DNA from: Sphingorhabdus sp. M41
Lineage (GTDB): Bacteria > Pseudomonadota > Alphaproteobacteria > Sphingomonadales > Sphingomonadaceae
NCBI RefSeq assembly: GCF_001586275.1
Contig: NZ_CP014545.1
Location: 2,878,501-2,942,500, forward strand
DNA: 64,000 nt
Reading direction: 5' to 3'
In this document: one piece after another, positions 44,086 through 51,847 of the stretch
Layout: every line of letters starts with the position of its first letter
Position numbering within the stretch: position 1 is the stretch's first letter
Made by a program: the position numbers and the translations under genes
Notes under the pieces: model-generated
Told to the model about the DNA's origin: nothing
The model's input: only the letters and a program-made list of their open reading frames with translations
Database searches by the model: none

Positions 44086-44520
44086 ATGTCGATACTAACC
44101 CCCGCTAAAATAGCCGCCTGCCTGATCCCCGCCGCGATGACCTTCGCCACCCCCGCGCTGGCTGCGGATTCGATTCACGGCGACTGGATCACCCAGGAAC
44201 GGGACGCCATCATAAAGATCTCGAAATGCGGAACGACCGTTTGCGGCCGCATCTACAAATATCTGGTCACTCCGCCCAACGGCCCCGGCCAGAAGGACAT
44301 CAACAATCCCGACAAGAAACTGCGCAATCGCACCCTGCTCGGCATGGCGATATTGACCGGCTTCAAGCCCGATGGCGATATCTGGCGCGGCAAGGTCTAT
44401 GATCCGAAAAGCGGCAAGACCTATCGTTCGGAAGTCAGCCTCAACTCTCCCAACAAGCTGAAGATGAAAGGCTGTATCGCCTTTTTCTGCCAGGGCCAGG
44501 ACTGGACCCGGGCGAAATAG
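44086..44520 (+). CDS. DUF2147 domain secreted protein
   Basis: 144 residues. A signal peptide (cleavage likely at ALAADS, about residue 26) precedes a DUF2147 domain: HGDWITQERDAIIKISKCGTTVCGRIY, PDGDIWRGKVYDPKSGKTYRSEV and a KGCIAFFCQGQDWTR end with paired Cys (in part). The fold is a lipocalin-like barrel and the function is unknown. AAGGAG lies 7 nt before the ATG. It follows the MFS gene by 42 bp. Confidence 0.88.
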   Translation: MSILTPAKIAACLIPAAMTFATPALAADSIHGDWITQERDAIIKISKCGTTVCGRIYKYLVTPPNGPGQKDINNPDKKLRNRTLLGMAILTGFKPDGDIWRGKVYDPKSGKTYRSEVSLNSPNKLKMKGCIAFFCQGQDWTRAK

Positions 44521-44529
44521 ACCTTCCCT

Positions 44530-44952
44530 TCATTCCGCAACCTTCGCGCCGCCTCGACCCTCTAACCACCGATCCTTGGCGGGGACATCAACCCACTGGT
44601 GCCGTTCGCTCTCCCAGACGCTGCGCGACGGGGCTGGCAGATCATCTCCTTCAAAGCAGCCGGTCGCGATACCAATACCATCTGGATGAAAAGGCGTCAG
44701 CCAATAGACCGTGGTACCGCAATCCGGACAAAAACGGTTCTCAAACGGCGAACCACTCGCACCCGTTCTCACATAGGGGTTTGATTTTCCTGCAATTTTG
44801 TAGTCACTCAGCTTGAAATAGGCACCAACGCCGAAGGGCGCACCGGTCCGCTGCTGACAGCCGCGACAATGGCACATCACCACCGCATAAGGTTCACCGC
44901 TCGTTGTGATCTGCAATTGGCGGCAATGGCAATGGGCGATTCTGCTGGTCAT
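44530..44952 (-). CDS. GFA family glutathione/zinc-binding protein
   Basis: 140 residues. The zinc ligands are in AHCHCRQLQ, VMCHCRGCQQRTG and FCPDCGTTVYW, the CxC...CxxC...CxxC pattern of the GFA (glutathione-dependent formaldehyde-activating) family. Most members have unproven activity, so the role is open. It is 9 bp after the cytochrome gene on the same strand. Confidence 0.9.
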   Translation of the reverse strand: MTSRIAHCHCRQLQITTSGEPYAVVMCHCRGCQQRTGAPFGVGAYFKLSDYKIAGKSNPYVRTGASGSPFENRFCPDCGTTVYWLTPFHPDGIGIATGCFEGDDLPAPSRSVWESERHQWVDVPAKDRWLEGRGGAKVAE

Positions 44953-44961
44953 TGACTGTCC

Positions 44962-45972
44962 CTATTCCATCTCCGCGATCCACTGACTCAGCAACGCCAC
45001 GCCCTCTTCATGCACCATTGTCCGCCCCACTTCCGGCATGGAGATCCCCGCCTCAAGGCTGTTCAGCCGGTAGATCATGATGCTGCCATCCGGGTCACCG
45101 GGGGCAATGTCGAAATCATGGGTGCCGCTCCCCCGCCCCGCCGCAACCGGGCGCTTGTGGATGCCGACGCGGACCGGCATGCTCTCTTCATAGGTCAGGA
45201 ACAGGCCGGAGTTGCTCGCCGAGCCGTTGATATTGTGACAATGGGCGCAATTGACATCGAGATAGCCGCGCGCGCGGTCTTTCAATGGCGCGCTGGTCTC
45301 ACCCCAGACTGGCACGCGGTAATCCACTTCGGGAACCGCGTCGATCAGACCCAGCCGGGCAAATTCCGCGAGCTGCCCGTCATGGGTCAGATTACGCGCC
45401 TTCGGCCCGATCGGCGTCACCGCTCCCGACAAGGCATGGCATTCCTTGCACTGGTTCTTGTTGGGCACACCGTAATTTATCGAACGCTCCTGCCCCGAAG
45501 GGTCGGTGAAGGTGACCGGAATGCGCGCGCCCGCAATTTTCAGCGTCGCTTCGGTCTGCTCTGCATTCCACACATAAGGCAGCGCCAGCCAGCCGTCGGC
45601 GCGGTGCAGCAGCACTCTGGTCTCGAGCAGCATTGGCTTGCCGTCACGCTCATAGCCAAAGCTCTTGATCAGCGCCGATCCCACCGGGAAATCGAGCAAC
45701 CCGTCGCCACTGGCCTTCGCCTGCTGTCCTTCCGGCACATAGATGAACCGGTATTTTTCCGCATAGTCGGTAAACAGCGGCATGTTCAGCCGATAGGCCA
45801 CAACCCGGTCATTGGGCCGCCAGCCGGAGGCATCCCTGAAAAAGCGATAGTCTGACAGAACCCGCGGCAAGCCGTCGGACAGGATCACATCGTCCGCAAC
45901 TCCCGCCGGTTCGCGCGCACCCGCCGAAAAGGCGAGAACCACTATCGCGCACGCAGAAACCAGCCAGCGCAT
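44962..45972 (-). CDS. SO2930 family di-haem c-type cytochrome
   Basis: 336 residues. Signal peptide at 1-19. Two haem c motifs: CKECH (about 174-178) and CAHCH (about 236-240), with Met ligands likely in the C-terminal AGISMPEVGRTM. The protein is periplasmic or surface-exposed. Such proteins pair with beta-helix proteins, as here: the beta-helix gene ends directly upstream (stop at 45973, start at 45972). The pair is probably a redox or lyase-type unit of unknown substrate. Confidence 0.88.
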   Translation of the reverse strand: MRWLVSACAIVVLAFSAGAREPAGVADDVILSDGLPRVLSDYRFFRDASGWRPNDRVVAYRLNMPLFTDYAEKYRFIYVPEGQQAKASGDGLLDFPVGSALIKSFGYERDGKPMLLETRVLLHRADGWLALPYVWNAEQTEATLKIAGARIPVTFTDPSGQERSINYGVPNKNQCKECHALSGAVTPIGPKARNLTHDGQLAEFARLGLIDAVPEVDYRVPVWGETSAPLKDRARGYLDVNCAHCHNINGSASNSGLFLTYEESMPVRVGIHKRPVAAGRGSGTHDFDIAPGDPDGSIMIYRLNSLEAGISMPEVGRTMVHEEGVALLSQWIAEME

Positions 45973-47433
45973 CTATTTGATCGCGTCTTCCATCGCCTGC
46001 GGCAGAGTGATCGGCTTAAGCTGCCGACCGTCAAACGGCTCGCTGGCTCCCGCCACCAGTGTTGGCCTCGCTTCGGTCAACGGCTGCCCGGCCTTGGTCA
46101 GACCCAGGGACAGGATTGCGACATCATCGCCGATCAGGATATTCTCACCCGTACCATCCTCGATAATCGGCGGAATCGCGCCACCAAATGCGGCCTTCAG
46201 CTCGGCGCCACCGGGGAAGACCGGCTTGTAGCCCGCGCGGCCATGATCATTTTCAAACACCCGCACACCAATCGGCTTCGGGTTATAATTGGGGTCCTTC
46301 TGCTCCTTGCTATAGGAGACGATCAGGATATTGCCGGTGCCATTTTCAGCAAAGCGGTTTTCGAATACTTCCACTTCATAATGCGACATCACCATGACGC
46401 CCATGCCAGCGGGGACCTCGGCGACGATATTGCCTGCGGGAGCGAAATTGGGGGTATTATTGTCGACCACGATATTGTCGAACACCCGGACATTGCGGCC
46501 ACCCTGTTTCGGAATATTCGGCAGATCGAACACCAGGATGCCACCGGTGTTATTGACCGCGACATTATTATAGACGTCCGCGCCGATACTGTTCTCGATC
46601 TCGATCCCGGCAACATTGAACCTGGCCACGCTGTTGCGGACAATGATATTTTCCGACTGGCCGACATAAATCCCGGCATCGGAAGAGCCGATCGTGATCA
46701 CGCTGTCGACCAGAACATTGCTGCTTTCGACCGGATAGATCGCATAAGCACCATTTTCGGCATGCGGCCCGCGGGTCCATTCGACCCGGACCTTGTAATA
46801 GACGATATTGTCCGCGCCCTTCGACTTGATACCATCGCCCTTGCTGTCCTCGATCGCGAAATCGCGCAGCACAACATGATCCGATGTCACCAGCAGGCCT
46901 TCGCCTGCGCCCAGCTGCCCGGCGAAATTCAGCACCGTCTGGTCCATGCCGGCGCCGCGGATAGTGACATTGTCAACGTCGAGAGAGAGACCATCGACCA
47001 GGTCAAAGCGACCGGCGCCCAGTTCCACCACATCGCCCGGTTCGGCGAGGATCAGTGCTTCCTGCAGTCTTTCCTGCGCATCGGCACCAGGGGCGACAGT
47101 GACGGTTTTTGCGAGTGTCGGGGCGCTAAGGCACAGCGCGGTGGCGAACAAAAGACCTTGTTTCAGCCATTTGGAAGCATCGGCACGGAGCCGAGTTTGG
47201 CTCGGCGCGAGGCGCGAGGAGGGAGCAATGTCATACATTGTGACCGACGAGCAACGCTGCGCCGGGCCAAACTCGGCCCGCCCCTTCGGGGTCGTGGTGG
47301 GAAGCCCGCTGGCGGCGTCGCGACGATTGCACGGGCAACCAGCCCGCGCTGCCCGCCGTTCCTTGCCAGCGGGCTTCCCACCACGATGACGACGTTTCCA
47401 AATGGCTGAAACAAGGTCTAAACTGCGGATCAT
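45973..47433 (-). CDS. Parallel beta-helix protein (TIGR03805-like) with insertion between start codon and signal peptide
   Basis: 486 residues. From about 110 the chain is a right-handed parallel beta-helix of about 20-residue turns (VIRNSVARFNVAGIEIENS, VYNNVAVNNTGGILVF). The signal peptide (WLKQGLLFATALCLSAPTLA) lies at about 89-108, not at the N-terminus. The ATG at 47433 has the best ribosome site in the area (GGAGGAG, 8 nt), but codons about 5-93 lie in a 267-bp inverted-repeat element (47153-47419). Secretion may then depend on an inner start such as the ATG at 47238, which has no ribosome site. The partner di-haem cytochrome follows at once. Confidence 0.8.
   Translation of the reverse strand: MIRSLDLVSAIWKRRHRGGKPAGKERRAARAGCPCNRRDAASGLPTTTPKGRAEFGPAQRCSSVTMYDIAPSSRLAPSQTRLRADASKWLKQGLLFATALCLSAPTLAKTVTVAPGADAQERLQEALILAEPGDVVELGAGRFDLVDGLSLDVDNVTIRGAGMDQTVLNFAGQLGAGEGLLVTSDHVVLRDFAIEDSKGDGIKSKGADNIVYYKVRVEWTRGPHAENGAYAIYPVESSNVLVDSVITIGSSDAGIYVGQSENIIVRNSVARFNVAGIEIENSIGADVYNNVAVNNTGGILVFDLPNIPKQGGRNVRVFDNIVVDNNTPNFAPAGNIVAEVPAGMGVMVMSHYEVEVFENRFAENGTGNILIVSYSKEQKDPNYNPKPIGVRVFENDHGRAGYKPVFPGGAELKAAFGGAIPPIIEDGTGENILIGDDVAILSLGLTKAGQPLTEARPTLVAGASEPFDGRQLKPITLPQAMEDAIK
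47153..47419. mobile_element. MITE-like inverted-repeat element in the beta-helix gene
   Basis: 267 bp bounded by perfect 24-bp terminal inverted repeats (AGACCTTGTTTCAGCCATTT... at 47153-47176 and its reverse complement at 47396-47419). Inside is a second perfect 21-bp inverted repeat (47293-47313 and 47365-47385, CGTGGTGGGAAGCCCGCTGG...). No transposase is encoded. Length divides by three and the gene frame stays open through it. Confidence 0.75.
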
Positions 47434-47541
47434 ATCTCTCTCCTCCAGGAAAGAGCCATGATGCCGTAAAATCAGGCGGATGCCAAGAGCATTGACATGA
47501 ATGTCAGTAGATTGGGAAAAGTCGAAGTTTAGGCCGGAATT

Positions 47542-48237
47542 CTAGGCCTCTGCGAGAACCCAATCGATCGCCGCATCGGCATGAATTTCGGTGCTGTCGT
47601 AGATCGGCAGGATATTCGCCTTGGTATCGATGATCAGGTCCAGTTCCGTAGAGCCCAGGACCACCGCCTCGACATCGCCCTTGGCGATATTGGTGATATA
47701 GGTTTTCATTGTCCGTTCGGATTCGCGCTTGGCCTGATTGAACATCAGCTCTTCGTAAATGATCCGGTCGATTTCCTCGACCCGCTCGTCATCCGGCGGA
47801 GTCAGGGTTATGCCCTTGCCGACGAGGCGCTTGCGGTAGAAACCCTCGGTCATCACATTGCGGGAACCGAGCAAGGTCGCCGTCTTTATGCCATCGGCGA
47901 CCATCTTGTCGCCCACGCAATCGGCAATATGAAGGATCGGCACGCCCACTTCCGGCTGCACCTGATCATAAATTTTGTGCATCGCATTGGAACAGATCAG
48001 CACCGCGGTCGCGCCGCTATGCTCCAGCCGCTTGGCTGCTCGGGTCATCAGGCCAGCCGCCGCATCCCAGTCATCATCCGACTGCAACCGGGCATAGTCA
48101 CTGAAGTTCACGCTTTCGATCAGCATGTGCGGGCTGGAAAAACCACCCAGCCGCTTTTGCACGATACTGTTGATCCGCGTGTAATAGCTGGCGGTCGATA
48201 CCCAGCTCATCCCGCCAATCAGGCCAATTTTACGCAT
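47542..48237 (-). CDS. Aspartate/glutamate racemase family protein with one catalytic Cys replaced
   Basis: 231 residues. The N-terminal IGLIGGMSWVSTASYY is the YgeA-type signature and the first active-site Cys is in LICSNAMHK. The second Cys, normally in a GCTE motif, is Ser here: VVLGSTELDLI near residue 196. Two-base racemases need both thiols, so racemisation may be lost or changed; members with one altered residue often act as hydrolases or isomerases. It stands alone between the beta-helix gene and pntB. Confidence 0.85.
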   Translation of the reverse strand: MRKIGLIGGMSWVSTASYYTRINSIVQKRLGGFSSPHMLIESVNFSDYARLQSDDDWDAAAGLMTRAAKRLEHSGATAVLICSNAMHKIYDQVQPEVGVPILHIADCVGDKMVADGIKTATLLGSRNVMTEGFYRKRLVGKGITLTPPDDERVEEIDRIIYEELMFNQAKRESERTMKTYITNIAKGDVEAVVLGSTELDLIIDTKANILPIYDSTEIHADAAIDWVLAEA

Positions 48238-48274
48238 TGAAATTACAATCCCCGAAAATATTCGAAATCGGCGT

Positions 48275-49747
48275 CTAAAGCGCCTTTACGATTTCCTCGC
48301 ACATTTTCTTCGCATCGGAAAGCAACATCATGGTCTGGTCCATATAAAAGACCTCGTTGTCGACCCCGGCATAGCCGACGCCGCCCATCGAACGCTTGAC
48401 GAAGAAGATGGTCTTGGCCTTTTCGACATCGAACACCGGCATCCCGTAAATCGGCGACCCCTTGTCGGTTTTCGCCGCCGGATTGACCACGTCATTCGCG
48501 CCGATGATGAAGGCTACATCGGCCTGGGCAAATTCGCTGTTGATATCTTCGAGCTCGAAAACCTCGTCATAGGATACATTGGCTTCGGCGAGCAGCACAT
48601 TCATATGACCCGGCATACGGCCGGCCACCGGGTGGATCGCATATTTGACGCTGACACCCTGTTCTTTCAGCATGTCGCCCATTTCACGCAAGGCATGCTG
48701 GGCCTGCGCCACGGCCATGCCATAGCCTGGAATGATGATCACGCTTTCGGCCTGTTTCATCATATAGGCAGCATCTTCTGCCGAACCACGCTTCCACGGA
48801 CGGTCGATCTTGGCCGCGCCATCGCTGCTCGCCGCTTCCGCGCCAAAGCCGCCGGCGATCACGCTGATGAAGCTGCGGTTCATCGCCTTGCACATGATAT
48901 AGGACAGGATCGCGCCGGACGAACCGACCAGAGCGCCGGTAATGATCATAGCGGTATTGCCAAGCGTGAAACCCATCGCTGCCGCCGCCCAGCCGGAATA
49001 GCTGTTCAGCATCGACACCACGACCGGCATGTCGGCGCCGCCGATCGGGATGATCAACAGGAAGCCGATCAGGAAGCTCAGCCCGACAATAGTCCAGAAA
49101 ATCGCGCCCGTACCGACGGTCGGCGCAATGGCGAAATAGGCAGTCAGTCCGATGATCCCGGCGAGCACGCCGAGATTGATGACATGACGCAGCGGCAGCA
49201 TGATCGGCGCGCCCGACATATTGCCGTTGAGTTTCAGGAAAGCGATAACCGAACCGGAGAAGGTGATCGCACCAATGGCAACGCCAAGGCCCAGCTCGAC
49301 ACGGCTGACGGTCAATATTTCACCCGTCGCATCCAGGATGCCGAATGCACCGGGATTGAGATAGGCGGCGATACCGACCAGCACGGCGGCCATGCCGACC
49401 AGCGAGTGGAAAGCGGCAACCAGCTGCGGCATATCGGTCATCGCAATGCGGCGCGCGGTAAAGAAACCGATCGCGCCGCCAATGGCGATCGCGCCGGCAA
49501 TTTCCGGCAGGCTGGCAATGCTGTGGGTCCACAGGGTCGTGACCACGGCAATCAGCATACCGGCCATGCCGAAACGGTTGCCCGTCCGGCTCGATTCTGG
49601 CGACGACAGGCCGCGCAGGGCGAGAATGAAAAGCACGCCCGCAATCAGATAGGCCGCTGCGACCCAGGGGTTTACCGGTTCACCGGACGAAGCAAGCGCC
49701 GGAGTCGAGAAGAGCAGCGCGGCGGCGCCAATCAATGCGTATCGCAT
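48275..49747 (-). CDS. pntB: NAD(P) transhydrogenase subunit beta
   Basis: 490 residues. Inner-membrane helices (about the first 270 residues) carry the proton channel, and the C-terminal NADP(H) domain III follows, with GYGMAVAQAQHAL and HPVAGRMPGHMNVLLAEA. Together with the alpha subunits it makes NADPH from NADH using the proton gradient. The ATG at 49747 overlaps the stop of the small membrane subunit gene (TAATG). The longer frame to 49852 lies inside that gene and is rejected. Confidence 0.95.
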   Translation of the reverse strand: MRYALIGAAALLFSTPALASSGEPVNPWVAAAYLIAGVLFILALRGLSSPESSRTGNRFGMAGMLIAVVTTLWTHSIASLPEIAGAIAIGGAIGFFTARRIAMTDMPQLVAAFHSLVGMAAVLVGIAAYLNPGAFGILDATGEILTVSRVELGLGVAIGAITFSGSVIAFLKLNGNMSGAPIMLPLRHVINLGVLAGIIGLTAYFAIAPTVGTGAIFWTIVGLSFLIGFLLIIPIGGADMPVVVSMLNSYSGWAAAAMGFTLGNTAMIITGALVGSSGAILSYIMCKAMNRSFISVIAGGFGAEAASSDGAAKIDRPWKRGSAEDAAYMMKQAESVIIIPGYGMAVAQAQHALREMGDMLKEQGVSVKYAIHPVAGRMPGHMNVLLAEANVSYDEVFELEDINSEFAQADVAFIIGANDVVNPAAKTDKGSPIYGMPVFDVEKAKTIFFVKRSMGGVGYAGVDNEVFYMDQTMMLLSDAKKMCEEIVKAL

Positions 49748-50043
49748 TATTTGCGCTCCTTTTTCTTGTACATCGCGAGCATCCGCTCGGTCACGGCAAA
49801 GCCGCCAAAAATATTCACGCTCGCCAGCACCACCCCGACCAGACCCAGCCATTTGGCGGTCTGCCCGCCATCAGCCTGCGATCCCGCCGCCGCCGCAATC
49901 AGCGCCCCGACAATGATCACCGAGCTAATCGCGTTGGTCACCGCCATCAGCGGCGTGTGTAGGGCCGGGGTCACCGACCAGACGACATAATAGCCGACAA
50001 AACAGGCCATCACGAAAATTGATAAAATTGAAATAAAGTCCAT
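49747..50043 (-). CDS. pntAB: NAD(P) transhydrogenase subunit alpha, membrane part (alpha 2)
   Basis: 98 residues with three membrane helices: FISILSIFVMACFVGYYVVW, then LHTPLMAVTNAISSVIIVGALI with the conserved SVTPALHTPLM motif, and a helix ending before a basic tail. This is the separate membrane piece of the alpha subunit in alphaproteobacteria. Overlaps both neighbours by one base (TAATG), so translation of the operon is coupled. Confidence 0.95.
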   Translation of the reverse strand: MDFISILSIFVMACFVGYYVVWSVTPALHTPLMAVTNAISSVIIVGALIAAAAGSQADGGQTAKWLGLVGVVLASVNIFGGFAVTERMLAMYKKKERK

Positions 50044-50402
50044 TATCGTTCCAGTTTGTCTGCCATTAATTTTTGCATCGCATCTACATCGGAATTTCGT
50101 CCGATTTTAAATTCAATCGGGTTCCGGCCCGAAAGATAGATTTTGATTTCGGCGTCGAGGTCAAAAGTTCCAGCACTTTCAATCGAATATGCAGTGATCG
50201 ATCGATAAGGCACCGTCAGATATTCTTTTTTGCTGCCGGTGATCCCTTGCACGTTCACGTAAATCACCCTCCAAGAGGTGAATGCAATCCAGTCCCGGAC
50301 AGTTTTGAAAACTACTACCACATCTTCGGCATCGGTGAGCGCATGTCCGTGCTTCGCGATAAAATCTGCCGGATCACCGGTTGTTGCGTTGAGTAGCCCC
50401 AT
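50043..50402 (-). CDS. PH domain-containing protein inside the pnt operon
   Basis: 119 residues with the bacterial PH-like fold (YvbH/bPH type): VFKTVRDWIAFTSWRVIYVNVQG, YLTVPYRSITAYSIE and a terminal helix with DVDAMQKLMADKL. The family binds unknown ligands and forms rings. It lies between pntAA and pntAB, with one-base overlap to pntAB and 10 bp to pntAA, so it is made with the transhydrogenase. No functional link to transhydrogenases is known to me. Confidence 0.85.
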   Translation of the reverse strand: MGLLNATTGDPADFIAKHGHALTDAEDVVVVFKTVRDWIAFTSWRVIYVNVQGITGSKKEYLTVPYRSITAYSIESAGTFDLDAEIKIYLSGRNPIEFKIGRNSDVDAMQKLMADKLER

Positions 50403-50412
50403 AGCTATTTCC

Positions 50413-51540
50413 TCACCCCAGCAACCGCTCGTTCACGACCTTGCCATCCTTGGTAAGCCGTATGCCAATCGTCACTTCATCGTCATCGGGCAGCACCGGC
50501 CTTTTGGCCTCTTCATCCCAATAGGCGCTGAGGAAATTATAAAGATTGCGCGAAAATAGTGCCGAGCTGTCTGCTGCCATCATCGCCGCGATATTGCTCG
50601 CGCCGATGATCTTGACGCCATGTTTCTCTACCACTTCGCCGGCGACAGCGCCTTCGACATTACCACCTTGCTCCGCCGCAAGATCAACGATCACGCTACC
50701 GGTCCGCATGGTCGCGATCTGCGCGTCCGAAATCAGCCGCGGCGCGGCGCGGCCGGGGATCAGCGCGGTGGTGATCACGATATCCTGCTTGGCAATATGG
50801 CTGGACACCAGTTCGGCCTGCGCCTTCTGATATTCCTCGCTCATTTCGGTGGCATAGCCGCCCGAGCCTTCGCCCTCGATGCCTTCGACCGATTCAACGA
50901 AGATCGGTTTCGCGCCAAGCGACTGGATCTGTTCCTTGGTGGCGCTGCGCACATCGGTCGCGCTGACCTGTGTGCCAAGACGCCGGGCCGTGGCAATCGC
51001 CTGCAATCCGGCGACGCCGACACCCATGACAAAACAGCGCGCGGCCGAAACCGTGCCCGCTGCGGTCATCATCATCGGGAAGACCCGGCCATATTCATTC
51101 GCGGCCATCAGCACGGCCTTGTAACCCGACAGATTGGATTGCGAGGAGAGGATATCCATCGATTGCGCGCGGGTGATCCGCGGCATGAATTCCATCGCCA
51201 GCGCATCAATGCCCAGCTTTGCATATGCGTCGACCCGCTCGCGCTCGCCAAAGGGATTGAGGCTGGCAACCAGCCATGCGCCTTTCTTGATGCCCTTCAG
51301 AGATTGCGGTGAAGGACCCTGCACTGCCAGAACAATGTCGGCATCCTTCAGAACGGCGGCGCGCGTTCCGATTGTCGCACCCATGTCCTGATAATCCTTG
51401 TCAGCAACAGCGGCAGATTCGCCCGCACCCTTTTCAACCGCCATGGTGGCGCCGAGAGCTATGAACTTCTTGACCGTTTCAGGCGACGCACTGACGCGCG
51501 CTTCGCCGTCGGCGAGCTCCTTCAATACCGCAATTTTCAC
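50413..51540 (-). CDS. pntAA: NAD(P) transhydrogenase subunit alpha, NAD-binding part (alpha 1)
   Basis: 375 residues. Domain I with alanine-dehydrogenase-like halves: KIAVLKELADGEARVSASPETV at the N-terminus, the NAD-binding GVGVAGLQAIATARRLG, and the RQD-like loop in ATDVRS. It hands hydride from NADH to domain III of PntB. The GTG at 51540 is preferred over the TTG at 51552: a GGA lies 7 nt upstream and KIAVLKE is the standard N-terminus. Order with the following genes is typical of alphaproteobacteria apart from the PH gene. Confidence 0.93.
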   Translation of the reverse strand: MKIAVLKELADGEARVSASPETVKKFIALGATMAVEKGAGESAAVADKDYQDMGATIGTRAAVLKDADIVLAVQGPSPQSLKGIKKGAWLVASLNPFGERERVDAYAKLGIDALAMEFMPRITRAQSMDILSSQSNLSGYKAVLMAANEYGRVFPMMMTAAGTVSAARCFVMGVGVAGLQAIATARRLGTQVSATDVRSATKEQIQSLGAKPIFVESVEGIEGEGSGGYATEMSEEYQKAQAELVSSHIAKQDIVITTALIPGRAAPRLISDAQIATMRTGSVIVDLAAEQGGNVEGAVAGEVVEKHGVKIIGASNIAAMMAADSSALFSRNLYNFLSAYWDEEAKRPVLPDDDEVTIGIRLTKDGKVVNERLLG

Positions 51541-51556
51541 ACTAGATTCCAATTCG

Positions 51557-51679
51557 TTAGGAAATGAGTATAACCACCAATATTGCTACAATAGCGGTTA
51601 GGATCGTTCCGACCTTCAGCATCGACAGGAATTTCGCGTAGGTTTCCTGTGCCGTGCCCAAATTATTATTCGCTGTCAT
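51557..51679 (-). CDS. aa3-type cytochrome c oxidase subunit IV-like small membrane protein
   Basis: 40 residues: a short polar N-terminus with QETYAKFLSMLKVGT, then a single membrane helix (about 24-40). This matches the tiny aa3 oxidase subunit IV family found just upstream of pnt genes in alphaproteobacteria. It helps hold the oxidase complex together in the inner membrane. The gene ends 17 bp before the pntAA start and probably leads the operon. Confidence 0.82.
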   Translation of the reverse strand: MTANNNLGTAQETYAKFLSMLKVGTILTAIVAILVVILIS

Positions 51680-51847
51680 GATTTCCCCAAATTTTCATTC
51701 TGAACTGACGCGAGGTGTAACCCTATATGTGCGACTGCTCAAGTCCTACCCACCGTCATTTTCGATAGAATATTTATCCATCCCTTAATCGGCTCTTTAC
51801 CGGTTGCCGCTATGAAAATGCTTCATTGTGGGACAATCGGGACAAAA

